A stretch of 14,202 nucleotides of DNA from an uncultured Actinoplanes sp. (GTDB lineage: Bacteria; Actinomycetota; Actinomycetes; Mycobacteriales; Micromonosporaceae), in the NCBI GenBank assembly GCA_934667465.1, contig CAKUMG010000055.1, positions 1 to 14,202 of the forward strand, in the 5' to 3' direction. Position 1 is the stretch's first letter, and each line of letters opens with the position of its first letter. The notes under the pieces were generated by a model. That model was given only the letters and a program-made list of their open reading frames with translations, did not search any database and was not told where the DNA came from. Position numbers and translations under genes: made by a program. This document shows, in pieces, positions 1 through 6,700 of this stretch.

Positions 1-604
1 GGTGCTGAGGACCGCCGGCCGGCTGCAGCTCGGCTCGCTGCTCGGGGTCATCAACGACTCGGCGATCTCGCTGATCCGGGCCGCCTCGGTCGCGGGCATC
101 GCCATGGCCGCCGCCGACTACTTCGTCGTCCGCCGCCGCACCAACAAGCAGCTGCGTATGACGAAGGAGGAGGTCAAGCAGGAGAACAAGAACACCGAGG
201 GCGATCCGCACGTCAAGGGCCACATCCGGGCCAAGCAGATGGCGATGGCCCGCAACCGGCAGATGGCCGACGTGCCCACGGCCGACGTCGTGCTGGTCAA
301 CCCGACCCACGTCGCGGTGGCGCTGCGCTACGACCCGGAGCAGGGTGCGCCCCGGGTGGTCGCCAAGGGCCAGGGCGCCCTGGCCCAGAAGATCCGCGAG
401 CTGGCGACCGAGCACCGCGTCCCGATGATCCAGGACGTGGCCCTGGCCCGGGCGCTGGAGAAGGGTGTCGAGGTGGGCATGGAGATCCCGGCCGACTTCT
501 TCGGCGCGGTCGCCAAGGTCCTGGCGTTCGTCATGAGCCTCAAGGCCAAGGGCGCCGCGGCGGGTGTGCACCGCAACCCCAACCCGTCCCCGGCGGCCAC
601 CTGA
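1..604 (+). CDS. flhB: FlhB, flagellar export apparatus switch protein (C-terminal part)
   Basis: This is the last 200 or so residues of FlhB; the gene begins upstream of the window, and the GTG at position 2 is not the true start. FlhB sits in the cytoplasmic membrane in the flagellar type III export gate and switches export specificity from rod/hook to filament substrates. Visible parts: the end of the last membrane segment (about residues 10-42 of the visible part), a charged linker rich in Lys and Glu, and the cytoplasmic domain. The self-cleavage motif Asn-Pro-Thr-His is at visible residues 100-103 (positions 299-310), so autocleavage between Asn and Pro is expected. After it comes the usual domain with an Ala-Lys-Gly-x-Gly stretch and a Val-Pro-Met-Ile-Gln-Asp segment. 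The tail after the domain (AAAGVHRNPNPSPAAT) is a short Pro/Ala-rich extension. The gene converges with fliI, whose stop lies 90 bp away. It is probably the end of a plus-strand export-gate operon. Confidence 0.95.
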   Translation, partial: VLRTAGRLQLGSLLGVINDSAISLIRAASVAGIAMAAADYFVVRRRTNKQLRMTKEEVKQENKNTEGDPHVKGHIRAKQMAMARNRQMADVPTADVVLVNPTHVAVALRYDPEQGAPRVVAKGQGALAQKIRELATEHRVPMIQDVALARALEKGVEVGMEIPADFFGAVAKVLAFVMSLKAKGAAAGVHRNPNPSPAAT

Positions 605-619
605 CCCGCCCGGCCGGGG

Positions 620-691
620 CCCGCCGGGGCCCGCTGGGACGGGGCCCGCCGGGTTGGGACCCGCCGGGTTGGGACCCCGCCGGGTTGGGCG
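620..691. repeat. GC-rich tandem repeat between convergent flhB and fliI
   Basis: Three near-identical copies of a 15-bp unit, CCGCCGGGTTGGGAC, occupy 646-660, 661-675 and 677-691; the last has a variant end and one extra C precedes it. A more degenerate CCCGC(C/T)GGG-type block lies at 620-645. Copies of GGGCCC in the left part can pair with each other (GGGCCC is self-complementary). The array fills nearly all of the space between the two convergent stop codons, so it may serve as a bidirectional terminator or simply be slipped-strand expansion. No U-tract is visible on either strand. Confidence 0.6.
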
Positions 692-694
692 GGG

Positions 695-2002
695 TCAGGC
701 CTGCGCGATGAGCTGGCGCAGCTGGTGCCAGGCCTGTTCGGCGGACACCTTCTCGTCGAGCCCTTGCCGCAGGAACGCGTTGATCTGCGGCCAGATCGCG
801 GTGGCGCGGTCGGCGTCCGGGTTCGTGCCGGGCACGTACGCGCCGATCTCGACCAGCTCGCGCACGTCCCGGTGCGCGGCCATCATCCGGCGCAGCTCGG
901 TGGCGTCGCTCTTCTGCTCCGCCGTGGTGATCTTGTTGGCGACGCGGGAGATCGAGTCGAGCGCCTGGATGCTGGGAAAGTGGCCGGCGGTGGCCAGCTT
1001 GCGGTCCAGCACGATGTGGCCGTCCAGGATGGACCGGGCCGCGTCGGCGATCGGCTCGTTGTGGTCGTCGCCCTCCACCAGCACGGTGTAGAGGCCGGTG
1101 ATGCTGCCCCGCGCGCCCGGCCCGGCGCGCTCCAGCAGGGAGGCGAGCATGGCGAAGACCGACGGCGGATAGCCGCGGGTGGCCGGGGGCTCGCCGACCG
1201 AGAGGCCGACCTCGCGCTGGGCCATCGCGGCGCGGGTGACGCTGTCCATCAGCATCAGCACGTCGCCGCCCTCGTCGCGGAAGTACTCGGCGATGCGCGT
1301 GGCCACCAGCGGTGCGCGCAGCCGGACCAGCGGCGGGGTGTCCGAGGTGGCGATCACGACGACCGAGCGGGCCAGGCCCTCGGGGCCCAGGTCGTGCTCG
1401 ATGAACTCGCGGACCTCGCGGCCACGCTCGCCGACCAGGGCGACCACGTTGAGCTCGGCGGTGGTGCCCCGGGTGATCATGGACATGAGCGTGGACTTGC
1501 CGACGCCGGAGCCCGCGAAGATGCCGATGCGCTGGCCACGGCCGCAGGGCACCAGGGTGTCGAGCACCCGGACCCCCAGGGGCATGGGCGCGTCGACCAG
1601 CTGGCGCTCCATCGCCGAGGGCGGCGCGGCCTCGATGCTGACCAGCTCGCCCCGCAGCGGCGGGCCGCCGTCCATCGGGCGCCCGAGGCCGTCGAGGATG
1701 CGCCCGCGCAGGTCGGGGCCGACCGCGACGCGCAGCGGGCCGCCGGTCGAGGTGACCGGGCTGCCGGTGCCGAGCCCGTGGATCGGGCCCAGCGGCAGGC
1801 AGGAGAGCCGTTCCCCGTCGAGCGCGGCGACCTCGGCCAGCACGGCCTCGTCGCCCTCGCCGATCTGGAGCAGGTCGCCGACCCGGCCGTCCAGCCCGCT
1901 CACGGTGACACGCAGGCCGACCGCGCCGGTGACCTTGCCCCGGGTGAGCGGCTGGGCCGCGCTCAGGGCGGCGTTGATGCGGTTGCGGAAGACGTCGGTC
2001 AC
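695..2002 (-). CDS. fliI: FliI, flagellar export ATPase
   Basis: A 435-residue protein of the F1-ATPase beta-like family that powers or primes protein export at the base of the flagellum and works with FliH. Walker A (AGSGVGKST) is at residues 163-171. The GERGREV loop with the candidate catalytic Glu192 is at 191-197, and Walker B (VLMLMDS, Asp253) is at about 248-254. Length is typical of the family, and the N-terminal beta-barrel domain and the C-terminal helical domain are both present. The start is GTG at 2002-2000, overlapping the fliH stop as GTGA (4 bp), with AAGGAAG about 10 nt upstream inside fliH, so the two are translationally coupled. It is the last gene of the flgB operon. No fliJ follows; the next gene is the convergent flhB. 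Confidence 0.98.
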   Translation of the reverse strand: MTDVFRNRINAALSAAQPLTRGKVTGAVGLRVTVSGLDGRVGDLLQIGEGDEAVLAEVAALDGERLSCLPLGPIHGLGTGSPVTSTGGPLRVAVGPDLRGRILDGLGRPMDGGPPLRGELVSIEAAPPSAMERQLVDAPMPLGVRVLDTLVPCGRGQRIGIFAGSGVGKSTLMSMITRGTTAELNVVALVGERGREVREFIEHDLGPEGLARSVVVIATSDTPPLVRLRAPLVATRIAEYFRDEGGDVLMLMDSVTRAAMAQREVGLSVGEPPATRGYPPSVFAMLASLLERAGPGARGSITGLYTVLVEGDDHNEPIADAARSILDGHIVLDRKLATAGHFPSIQALDSISRVANKITTAEQKSDATELRRMMAAHRDVRELVEIGAYVPGTNPDADRATAIWPQINAFLRQGLDEKVSAEQAWHQLRQLIAQA

Positions 2003-2673
2003 AGTCGCAGGGCTTCCTTCGCTCGCTCCACGGCGGCCGCGATGGAGGCGTCCACGGTCGTCGTGCCGGTCTCCGCCACCGCGTCACCCGGGCGCAGGCC
2101 CGGATGCGGGCGCAGGCGCACCGGCCGCCCCTCGTAGTTGTAGTCGGCGTCGGTTGCCGTGCCGACCAGACTGCGGAAATCGTCCGGATGCAGGCTCACC
2201 ACGACCTCACCCTGCTCCGGGGCGGCGTTCATCGCCCGGCGCAGCGCCGCGGCCGCGCGCCCCTCGGCGTCGTCCATGGCCCGGCCCACGATCGCCTCGG
2301 CCAGCTCGAACGCGTGCGCCAGCACCGCCTCCTGCAGCTCGTGCAGGGTCGGCATCAGCTGTGTCTCGAGCCCGGTCACCGCCCGGCCCAGCGCGTTCAC
2401 CGCCTGCGCGAGCGCGGCCGCCCGCCGCTGGTCGTGCGCGTGCTCCAGGGACAGCGCCCGCTCGGCGGCGGCCTGTGCCTCGAGCGCGGCGGCCCGCTGA
2501 CCCTGTGCCCAGCCCTCGGCATAGCCGGCGGTCCGGGCCTCCTGCTTGGCGCGCTCGACCGGGGCGCTGTCCATCGGCACGCCCCGGCGCAGGTCCACGC
2601 CGAACTGCGCGGCGGCGGCCGACTGCGCCACCGAGCCGCGCAGCACCGGGCGCTCCTCAGCCGACGAGCTCAT
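1999..2673 (-). CDS. fliH: FliH, regulator of the FliI export ATPase
   Basis: A 224-residue protein by the chosen start. FliH binds FliI, restrains its ATPase and docks it at the C-ring. Visible features are the Gly-spaced stretch AGYAEGWAQGQ (residues 49-59), a long Ala/Glu/Gln-rich helix or coiled coil (about 60-120), and the conserved C-terminal block RPHPGLRPGDAVAETGTTTVDASI-like at about 188-211. This matches the FliH/YscL pattern (x-P-x-L-x-x-G-D-x-x-x-E-T, then Asp-Ala). I chose ATG at 2673-2671, which has GGCGAGG about 4 nt upstream and overlaps fliG by 17 bp. A GTG at 2688 would add five residues (VARP after the start) and is the alternative. It overlaps fliI by 4 bp at its end. Confidence 0.92.
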   Translation of the reverse strand: MSSSAEERPVLRGSVAQSAAAAQFGVDLRRGVPMDSAPVERAKQEARTAGYAEGWAQGQRAAALEAQAAAERALSLEHAHDQRRAAALAQAVNALGRAVTGLETQLMPTLHELQEAVLAHAFELAEAIVGRAMDDAEGRAAAALRRAMNAAPEQGEVVVSLHPDDFRSLVGTATDADYNYEGRPVRLRPHPGLRPGDAVAETGTTTVDASIAAAVERAKEALRL

Positions 2674-3682
2674 CGGCCTCGCCACCACGCTGGATCTCGA
2701 TCTGTCCGGAGTCCTCCAGCGAGCGGATCACCGAGACGATCTTCTGCTGGGCCTCCTCGACCATCTTGACCTTGACCGGGCCCATCAGGTCCATCTCCTC
2801 GATCAGGTTCTCCCGCCCGCGCTCGGACAGGTTGCCGGTGACCTTGTCGCGCACCTCGTCGCCGACGCCCTTGAGCGCGGTGGCGAGGTCCGAGGGCTCG
2901 ACCTGACGCAGCACCAGCTGGATGGAGCGGTCGTCGAGCGTGATGATGTCCTCGAACATGAACATCCGCCGGCGGATCTCCTCGGCGATCTCCGGGTTCC
3001 GCTTCTCCAGCGCCTCCAGGATGAGCCGCTCGGTGGTGCGGTCCGCCCGGTTGATGATGTCGACCAGCGGGTCCAGGCCGCCGACGGTGGAGAGCTCGTC
3101 GGGCTGCAGCACGGTGGAGAGCTTGCGCTGCAGGGCCAGCTCGACCTGGCGGATCACGTCGGGGGAGGTGCGGTCCATGACGGCGATCCGGTGGGCGACG
3201 TCCGACTGCACCTCGGGGGCGAGCCCGGACAGGATGGAGGAGGCCAGCGCCGACGGGATGTGCGCGAGCACGAGCGCGATCGTCTGCGGGTGCTCGTACT
3301 GCACGTACGAGAGCAGTTGTCTCGGGTCTGCGTGGCTGAGGAAGTTGAACGGCATGTCGGTCATCGACGCCTGGAGGCGGTCGAGGATCAGCTGGGCCCG
3401 CTCGGTGCCCAGCGAGGCCTCAAGCAGCTCCCGGGCATAGGCCATGCCGCCCGCGCCGGCGTGCTTGGTGGTCGCCATCGCGTAGAACTCGTCGATGACG
3501 TCGCCGACGACCTCGGGCTCCAGCTTGCCGAGCCGGGCGATCTCCGCCGACAGCTCCTCGACCTCGGTCTCGTTCATGTTCGCGAGGACCCGGGTCGAAT
3601 ACTCCTTGCCCATCCGGACCAGCAGGATGGCTGCCTTGCGCAGCCCGGTCATCGAGCTCGTGCTGAGCGCTGGCGTGGTCAA
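2657..3682 (-). CDS. fliG: FliG, flagellar rotor switch protein
   Basis: A 341-residue rotor protein that links the MS ring (FliF) to the C-ring and receives torque from the stator. The N-terminal FliF-binding domain comes first. The middle domain carries the EHPQ motif (residues 130-133, in YEHPQTIALVLAH), followed by the C-terminal armadillo and torque domain. The Met-Phe-Met-Phe hinge (RRRMFMFEDI) is at about 237-246, and a charged torque helix with Lys, Glu, Asp and Arg residues lies at about 264-296. Length is normal. The start is TTG at 3682-3680: there is no in-frame ATG or GTG nearby, and a perfect AAGGAGG at 3696-3690 sits exactly 7 nt before it. The gene begins 49 bp after fliF and overlaps fliH at its end. 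Confidence 0.97.
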   Translation of the reverse strand: MTTPALSTSSMTGLRKAAILLVRMGKEYSTRVLANMNETEVEELSAEIARLGKLEPEVVGDVIDEFYAMATTKHAGAGGMAYARELLEASLGTERAQLILDRLQASMTDMPFNFLSHADPRQLLSYVQYEHPQTIALVLAHIPSALASSILSGLAPEVQSDVAHRIAVMDRTSPDVIRQVELALQRKLSTVLQPDELSTVGGLDPLVDIINRADRTTERLILEALEKRNPEIAEEIRRRMFMFEDIITLDDRSIQLVLRQVEPSDLATALKGVGDEVRDKVTGNLSERGRENLIEEMDLMGPVKVKMVEEAQQKIVSVIRSLEDSGQIEIQRGGEADELVG

Positions 3683-3689
3683 TGCGGTT

Positions 3690-3696
3690 CCTCCTT
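3690..3696 (-). promoter_or_regulatory. Strong ribosome binding site that fixes the TTG start of fliG
   Basis: On the minus strand AAGGAGG is followed by a 7-nt spacer (AACCGCA) and then TTG. The full-strength Shine-Dalgarno and ideal spacing are the evidence that the rare TTG, not a downstream ATG (residue 11), is the start. A strong site with a weak start codon may tune FliG dosage relative to FliF. Confidence 0.85.
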
Positions 3697-3731
3697 GAAC
3701 CCCGGGGATCGTCGTGGATCAGGTGCCACGC

Positions 3732-5333
3732 TCAGCGGCCGGCGCCCAGCCAGCCGCGCAGCAGGGTGGCCATCTCCTCCGGCTGGTCCTCGACCATCTG
3801 CTCGATCTCGCGCTGCCGCTCCTCCAGGGCCTCGAACGTGGCGTTCGCCGCCTCGATGGCGGGGCTCGGGATCGCCGCGTTCAGCTGGGCGAGACGCTGC
3901 TGCTCGAGGGCGGCCTGCATCTCCTCGAGATGCTGGAGCTCCGCCGGCGTCAGCGACTTGCGCTTCTTCTGCTTCCGGCTCCAGCGCCAGGCCAGGAAGA
4001 TCAGCAGGAGCACGACCAGGGCCATCGCGGCGGTCTTGATCAGGGACGTCTGCTTGGCGGTCTGCTCCGCGGCGGCCGAGGCGGCGAGGGCGTCCTTGGC
4101 GGCGGTGGCGGCACTGGTGTCGAACGGCATCGCGCTGACCGCGATGGTGTCGCCCCGCGTCGCGTCGATGCCCGCCGCGGCGCTGATCAGCTGCTGCACG
4201 TCGGCCTGGTTGACCGCGCCGGCCGTGGTGGCGTCCAGCAGCACGGCAACGTTGAGCCGCTTGATCCCGCCCGGGGCGGCGTTGCGCGTCTCGGTGACCT
4301 TGTCGACCGAGTTGTTGCGCACCGTGGTGCTGTTCTCGTACTGGTTGGCGCCCGCGGAGCTGGTGTTCCCGTTGGGGACCTGGATGTTGTCCGGCCCCAG
4401 GACCCCGCCGTTGCCGTTGCCGTTGCCGTTGTAGGCCTCCCGGCTGATGCTCTCCGACAGCGCCGCGACCGACGGGTCCGAGGTGTACTTCTCGGACGTG
4501 GTCGTCGTCTGGTCGAAGTCCAGCTCGGCGGTGGTGGTGACCACGGAGTGCCCCGGACCGACGACCGAGTCCAGCATCGTCTGCAGCGACTGGTTCAGCC
4601 GGTTCTGGAACGCGACCGTCTCGGAGTCGTCGCCGCCGCTGCTGCCCGTGGCCACGGCCTGGCCGTTGCCCGCGGACAGGATCTTGCCGTCCGCGCCGGC
4701 CACGGTGACCTGCGTGGGGTCGAGACCCTCGACGCTCGAGGCGACCAGGTTCACGACGGCGCGCACCTGCTCGCCGCTGAGCGGCTCGGAGGGCGACGTC
4801 TGCACCAGCACGGACGCGGTGGTCTTGCTCTGGTCGTCGGCGAAGACGTCCTTCTGCGGCATGACCAGGTGCACGGTCGCCGCCTCGACGCCGTCGATCG
4901 CCTTGATGGTGTTCGACAGCTCGCCCTCGAGCGCCCGCTGGTAGTTCGTGTGCTGCATGAAGTCGCTGGTGGTGATGCCCTGCTGGTCCAGCAGCGCGTA
5001 CCCGGTGTCGGACTCGCCGGGCAGGCCCTCGCCGGACAGCTGCAGCCGCAGGTCGTACACCTGGTCCTGCGGCACCATGATCGTCGAACCGCTGTTGGCG
5101 AGCTCGTAGGCCGTGCCGGTCTTCTGCAGCGACTCGACGATCGCGCTGGCGTCCTTGCTCGAGAGGTTGCTGAACAACGGTGCGAGGGCCGGCTTGGAGG
5201 CCCAGGTGGCGAAGAAGTAGCCGCCGACGACGAGCGCGAGGATCGCCGCGATCGTGACGGCCTTCTGCCCGGGGGTGAAGGACTTGAATGTGTCGCCGAC
5301 CTTGCGTACCGGCGCGGGGAGTCGGTCCGTCAT
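3732..5333 (-). CDS. fliF: FliF, flagellar MS-ring protein
   Basis: A 533-residue membrane protein whose oligomer forms the MS ring that houses the export gate and carries FliG. Membrane segment 1 is at about residues 25-43 and segment 2 at about 430-450, followed by a basic stop (RWSRKQKKRK). Between them are the ring-building domains, including the stretch GLPGESDTGYALLDQQGITTSDF typical of the family, and a Ser/Thr- and Asn/Gly-rich insert (about 225-345) containing an (Asn-Gly)4 run at 302-309. The C-terminal tail EQMVEDQPEEMATLLRGWL (511-529) is the FliG-binding helix pair. The start ATG at 5333-5331 has GAGGAGGG 7 nt upstream. It lies 90 bp downstream of fliE and 49 bp before fliG. Confidence 0.97.
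   Translation of the reverse strand: MTDRLPAPVRKVGDTFKSFTPGQKAVTIAAILALVVGGYFFATWASKPALAPLFSNLSSKDASAIVESLQKTGTAYELANSGSTIMVPQDQVYDLRLQLSGEGLPGESDTGYALLDQQGITTSDFMQHTNYQRALEGELSNTIKAIDGVEAATVHLVMPQKDVFADDQSKTTASVLVQTSPSEPLSGEQVRAVVNLVASSVEGLDPTQVTVAGADGKILSAGNGQAVATGSSGGDDSETVAFQNRLNQSLQTMLDSVVGPGHSVVTTTAELDFDQTTTTSEKYTSDPSVAALSESISREAYNGNGNGNGGVLGPDNIQVPNGNTSSAGANQYENSTTVRNNSVDKVTETRNAAPGGIKRLNVAVLLDATTAGAVNQADVQQLISAAAGIDATRGDTIAVSAMPFDTSAATAAKDALAASAAAEQTAKQTSLIKTAAMALVVLLLIFLAWRWSRKQKKRKSLTPAELQHLEEMQAALEQQRLAQLNAAIPSPAIEAANATFEALEERQREIEQMVEDQPEEMATLLRGWLGAGR
4408..4431. repeat. Hexanucleotide microsatellite inside fliF
   Basis: Four perfect copies of CCGTTG (plus strand) encode, on the minus strand, four Asn-Gly dipeptides (FliF residues 302-309) in the periplasmic loop of the MS ring. 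A change of whole units keeps the reading frame, so the site can vary the length of a flexible linker without destroying the gene. Confidence 0.85.
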
Positions 5334-5361
5334 TGCTGAGCCCTCCTCGACATGCCCTCCT
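5330..5361 (-). promoter_or_regulatory. Duplicated ribosome binding site and 7-codon leader ORF before fliF
   Basis: On the minus strand AGGAGGGC occurs twice, 14 bp apart (5361-5354 and 5347-5340). The second copy is the fliF ribosome binding site. Just after the first copy is an ATG (5353-5351) that opens a 7-codon frame (Met-Ser-Arg-Arg-Ala-Gln-Gln, stop at 5332-5330), whose stop overlaps the fliF ATG as ATGA. The first Shine-Dalgarno is only 1-2 nt from its ATG, which is poor spacing, so translation of the leader is uncertain. Confidence 0.4.
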
Positions 5362-5423
5362 GGCCCTCACCTGCGAGGTCGCTGCGGGGAGCGGCCACGT
5401 GCCGTTCGGTGCAGTCGGTCATG

Positions 5424-5768
5424 TCAGGCCTGCATTCTCATGATTTCTTGGAACGCCTCGACGGCCTTGTTCCGGATCGCCATGGTCAGCTGGAGGCCGA
5501 GCGCGGCCTCGGTGGATGCCATCGTGTACTGCGCGGGGTCCTGCAGGGTGCCGTTGGCCACCTGGACCGAGAGGTCGCTCGCCTTGGACTGCGCGTTCTG
5601 GACGCTCTCCAGACCCTGCGACAGCATGCTCGCGAAGTCGGTGTTCGGGCCGCTGACCTGGCCGGCGCCCGTGGCACCGGTGGTGCCGGCGACCCCGCCG
5701 ACGCCACCGATGCCCTGCAGCGAGGAGAGACCGTTGACGGCGCTCAGGCCGCTGATCGGAGACGTCAT
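5424..5768 (-). CDS. fliE: FliE, MS ring-rod junction protein
   Basis: A 114-residue export substrate that joins the MS ring to the proximal rod; it is among the first proteins exported and is needed for rod assembly. The C-terminal half shows the family pattern: DFASMLSQGLESVQNAQSKASDL, then a Gly-x-x-x-Asp-Pro-x-Gln-Tyr-Thr-Met-Ala-Ser-x-Glu-Ala stretch, ending in LTMAIRNKAVEAFQEIMRMQA. The N-terminal 40 residues are Gly/Ser/Thr-rich low complexity, as is common in this family. The ATG at 5768-5766 lies 2 bp after the flgC stop, and GGAAGG sits 7 nt upstream inside flgC, which implies coupling. Confidence 0.97.
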   Translation of the reverse strand: MTSPISGLSAVNGLSSLQGIGGVGGVAGTTGATGAGQVSGPNTDFASMLSQGLESVQNAQSKASDLSVQVANGTLQDPAQYTMASTEAALGLQLTMAIRNKAVEAFQEIMRMQA

Positions 5769-5770
5769 GA

Positions 5771-6166
5771 TCAGGCCTTCCCGAGGTTGATCGCGGCCTG
5801 GTAGGACTCGCGTGCCCGGTCTACCACCGAGAGATTCGCCTGGTACGCCCGCTGGGCCATCATCAGCTGCGCCATCTGGCTGCCGAGGTCGATGTCGGGG
5901 CGGCGCACGTAACCCTCGGTGTCGGCCAGCGGGTTGTCCGGCTCGTAGGCCAGCCGCCCCTCGGCGCTGCCGAGCGCGATGCCGCCGACCTGGGCGCCGT
6001 TGCCGTCCTGGGCCTGCTGGGCGATGACGTACCGGGCCTGGAACGCGTTCTCGGAGGTCCGGCTGACGTTGTCGATGTTGGCGATGTTGTCGGAGACCGC
6101 GTCCAGCCACTTGCGGTACACGGTGACGCCGGAGCCGGCGACACCGATCGCGTTGAACGTGCTCAT
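5771..6166 (-). CDS. flgC: FlgC, proximal rod protein
   Basis: A 131-residue axial protein of the proximal rod, exported through the flagellar gate. The N-terminal segment (NAIGVAGSGVTVYRKWLDAVSDNIANI) and the C-terminal segment (MMAQRAYQANLSVVDRARESYQAAINLGK) are the D0-type helices shared by rod, hook and junction proteins. In the middle, the block YEPDNPLADTEGYVRRPDIDL (residues 74-94) is the FlgC family signature, with Asp-Ile-Asp where many homologues have Asn-Val. The ATG at 6166-6164 is 5 bp after the flgB stop; AAGGGGG lies about 10 nt upstream. It is the second gene of the operon. Confidence 0.97.
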   Translation of the reverse strand: MSTFNAIGVAGSGVTVYRKWLDAVSDNIANIDNVSRTSENAFQARYVIAQQAQDGNGAQVGGIALGSAEGRLAYEPDNPLADTEGYVRRPDIDLGSQMAQLMMAQRAYQANLSVVDRARESYQAAINLGKA

Positions 6167-6171
6167 CTGGG

Positions 6172-6519
6172 TCAGGCCCCCTTGATGGCTTCGCGGATCA
6201 GGTTGTACTTGCCGTCCAGGGCGCGGATCGTCAGCTGGTAGCGCATCGTGGTGTCGATGTGCGAGAGCGTCTCCTCGTCGAGGTTGACGTTGCTCCCGTT
6301 CAGGCGCGTCGGCTCCAGCGAGTTCTGCACGCTCGGCGAGACCGTCGAGGGCGACCGGCCGGAGGAGACGGCGCTGCTCAGCGCCTCCTCGAACTTGACC
6401 TTACGGGCCTGGTACCCCGGGGTCTCGATGTTCGAGATGTTGTTGCTGATGGCGTTCTGGCGTGCGGCCAGACCGGCGACCGCGACGCGGAGCGAGGACG
6501 ATGAGACGTCGTTGAACAC
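6172..6519 (-). CDS. flgB: FlgB, proximal rod protein
   Basis: A 115-residue proximal rod protein, first gene of the basal-body operon flgB-flgC-fliE-fliF-fliG-fliH-fliI. The N-terminal D0 segment (LRVAVAGLAARQNAISNNISNIETPGYQARKVKFEEAL) carries the Asn-Ile-x-Asn-x-x-Thr-Pro-Gly-Tyr pattern of axial proteins. The C-terminal helix (TTMRYQLTIRALDGKYNLIREAIKG) is typical of FlgB. The middle is Ser-rich and short, so overall length is slightly below the common 130 or so. The start is GTG at 6519-6517 with GGGAAGGA about 10 nt upstream. The 181 bp before it hold a terminator, a direct-repeat regulator site, a promoter and a structured leader, listed separately. Confidence 0.96.
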   Translation of the reverse strand: MFNDVSSSSLRVAVAGLAARQNAISNNISNIETPGYQARKVKFEEALSSAVSSGRSPSTVSPSVQNSLEPTRLNGSNVNLDEETLSHIDTTMRYQLTIRALDGKYNLIREAIKGA

Positions 6520-6529
6520 GGCAGCGAAA

Positions 6530-6585
6530 TCCTTCCCGTGATCCAGGTGCCGCTCCGTGGCCTGCTGGTGAGCAATCCGTTGCTC
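6530..6585 (-). promoter_or_regulatory. Candidate CsrA-binding leader of flgB
   Basis: Three ANGGA motifs lie between the predicted transcription start (about 6588) and the flgB GTG. The first is ACGGA at 6580-6576, at the tip of a perfect 6-bp hairpin (GAGCAA-CGGA-TTGCTC, 6585-6570). The second is ACGGA at 6558-6554, and the third is AAGGA at 6534-6530, inside the ribosome binding site. CsrA family proteins bind ANGGA, best in a hairpin loop, and repress by covering the Shine-Dalgarno. The fliC leader has the same three elements in the same order. The sites are seen; CsrA binding is inferred. Confidence 0.6.
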
Positions 6586-6594
6586 GTATCCCCA

Positions 6595-6622
6595 GGTTCG
6601 GCGCGTGCGCCGATTCGCTGAG
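6595..6622 (-). promoter_or_regulatory. Predicted FliA/WhiG-type promoter of the flgB operon
   Basis: On the minus strand CTCA (6622-6619) is separated by 16 bp from GCCGAACC (6602-6595). The same pair with the same 16-bp spacing precedes fliC and flgN. The GCCGA core matches the -10 element of the sigma-28 family (GCCGATAA in enteric bacteria and for WhiG). The predicted start is near 6588, giving a leader of about 70 nt. Confidence 0.7.
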
Positions 6623-6628
6623 GGGCAT

Positions 6629-6649
6629 TCGGTTGCCGGAAGGTTGCAC
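6629..6649 (-). promoter_or_regulatory. Direct-repeat regulator site resembling an Actinoplanes TcrA box
   Basis: On the minus strand GCAACCT (6647-6641), four bases, then GCAACCG (6636-6630). From memory, the TcrA response regulator of Actinoplanes missouriensis binds GCA(A/C)CCG-N4-GCA(A/C)CCG; this site has one mismatch. It ends 6 bp upstream of the -35 element of the flgB promoter, centred near -50, a normal place for a response-regulator activator. Confidence 0.6.
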
Positions 6650-6652
6650 GCG

Positions 6653-6683
6653 AAAACCCGGGGCCCTGATGGGCTCCCGGGTT
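6653..6683 (-). terminator. Intrinsic-type terminator of the fliC-fliD-fliS-fliT-like block
   Basis: A 12-bp stem with one bulged base (6655-6666 with 6671-6683, loop TGAT) starts 18 bp after the TAG stop of the small gene at 6701. On the minus strand it runs directly into TTTT (6656-6653). The structure separates the filament transcript from the flgB promoter region. Confidence 0.75.
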
Positions 6684-6700
6684 GCGTGGTGCGCTCGGTG

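Noticed and set aside
725..2137. Long open frame antisense to fliI
   Set aside because: Same shadow effect over a gene with intact Walker motifs; composition is low-complexity.
3679..5370. Very long open frames in the other phases over fliF (both strands)
   Set aside because: They are by-products of high GC third positions; the translations are Arg/Gly/Ala-rich without domains, while the minus-strand FliF frame is clearly conserved.
6541..6650. Housekeeping-type promoter before flgB
   Set aside because: A GATACG-like -10 is present near 6586-6591 on the minus strand but no -35 at suitable spacing; the CTCA/GCCGAACC pair is the better explanation.
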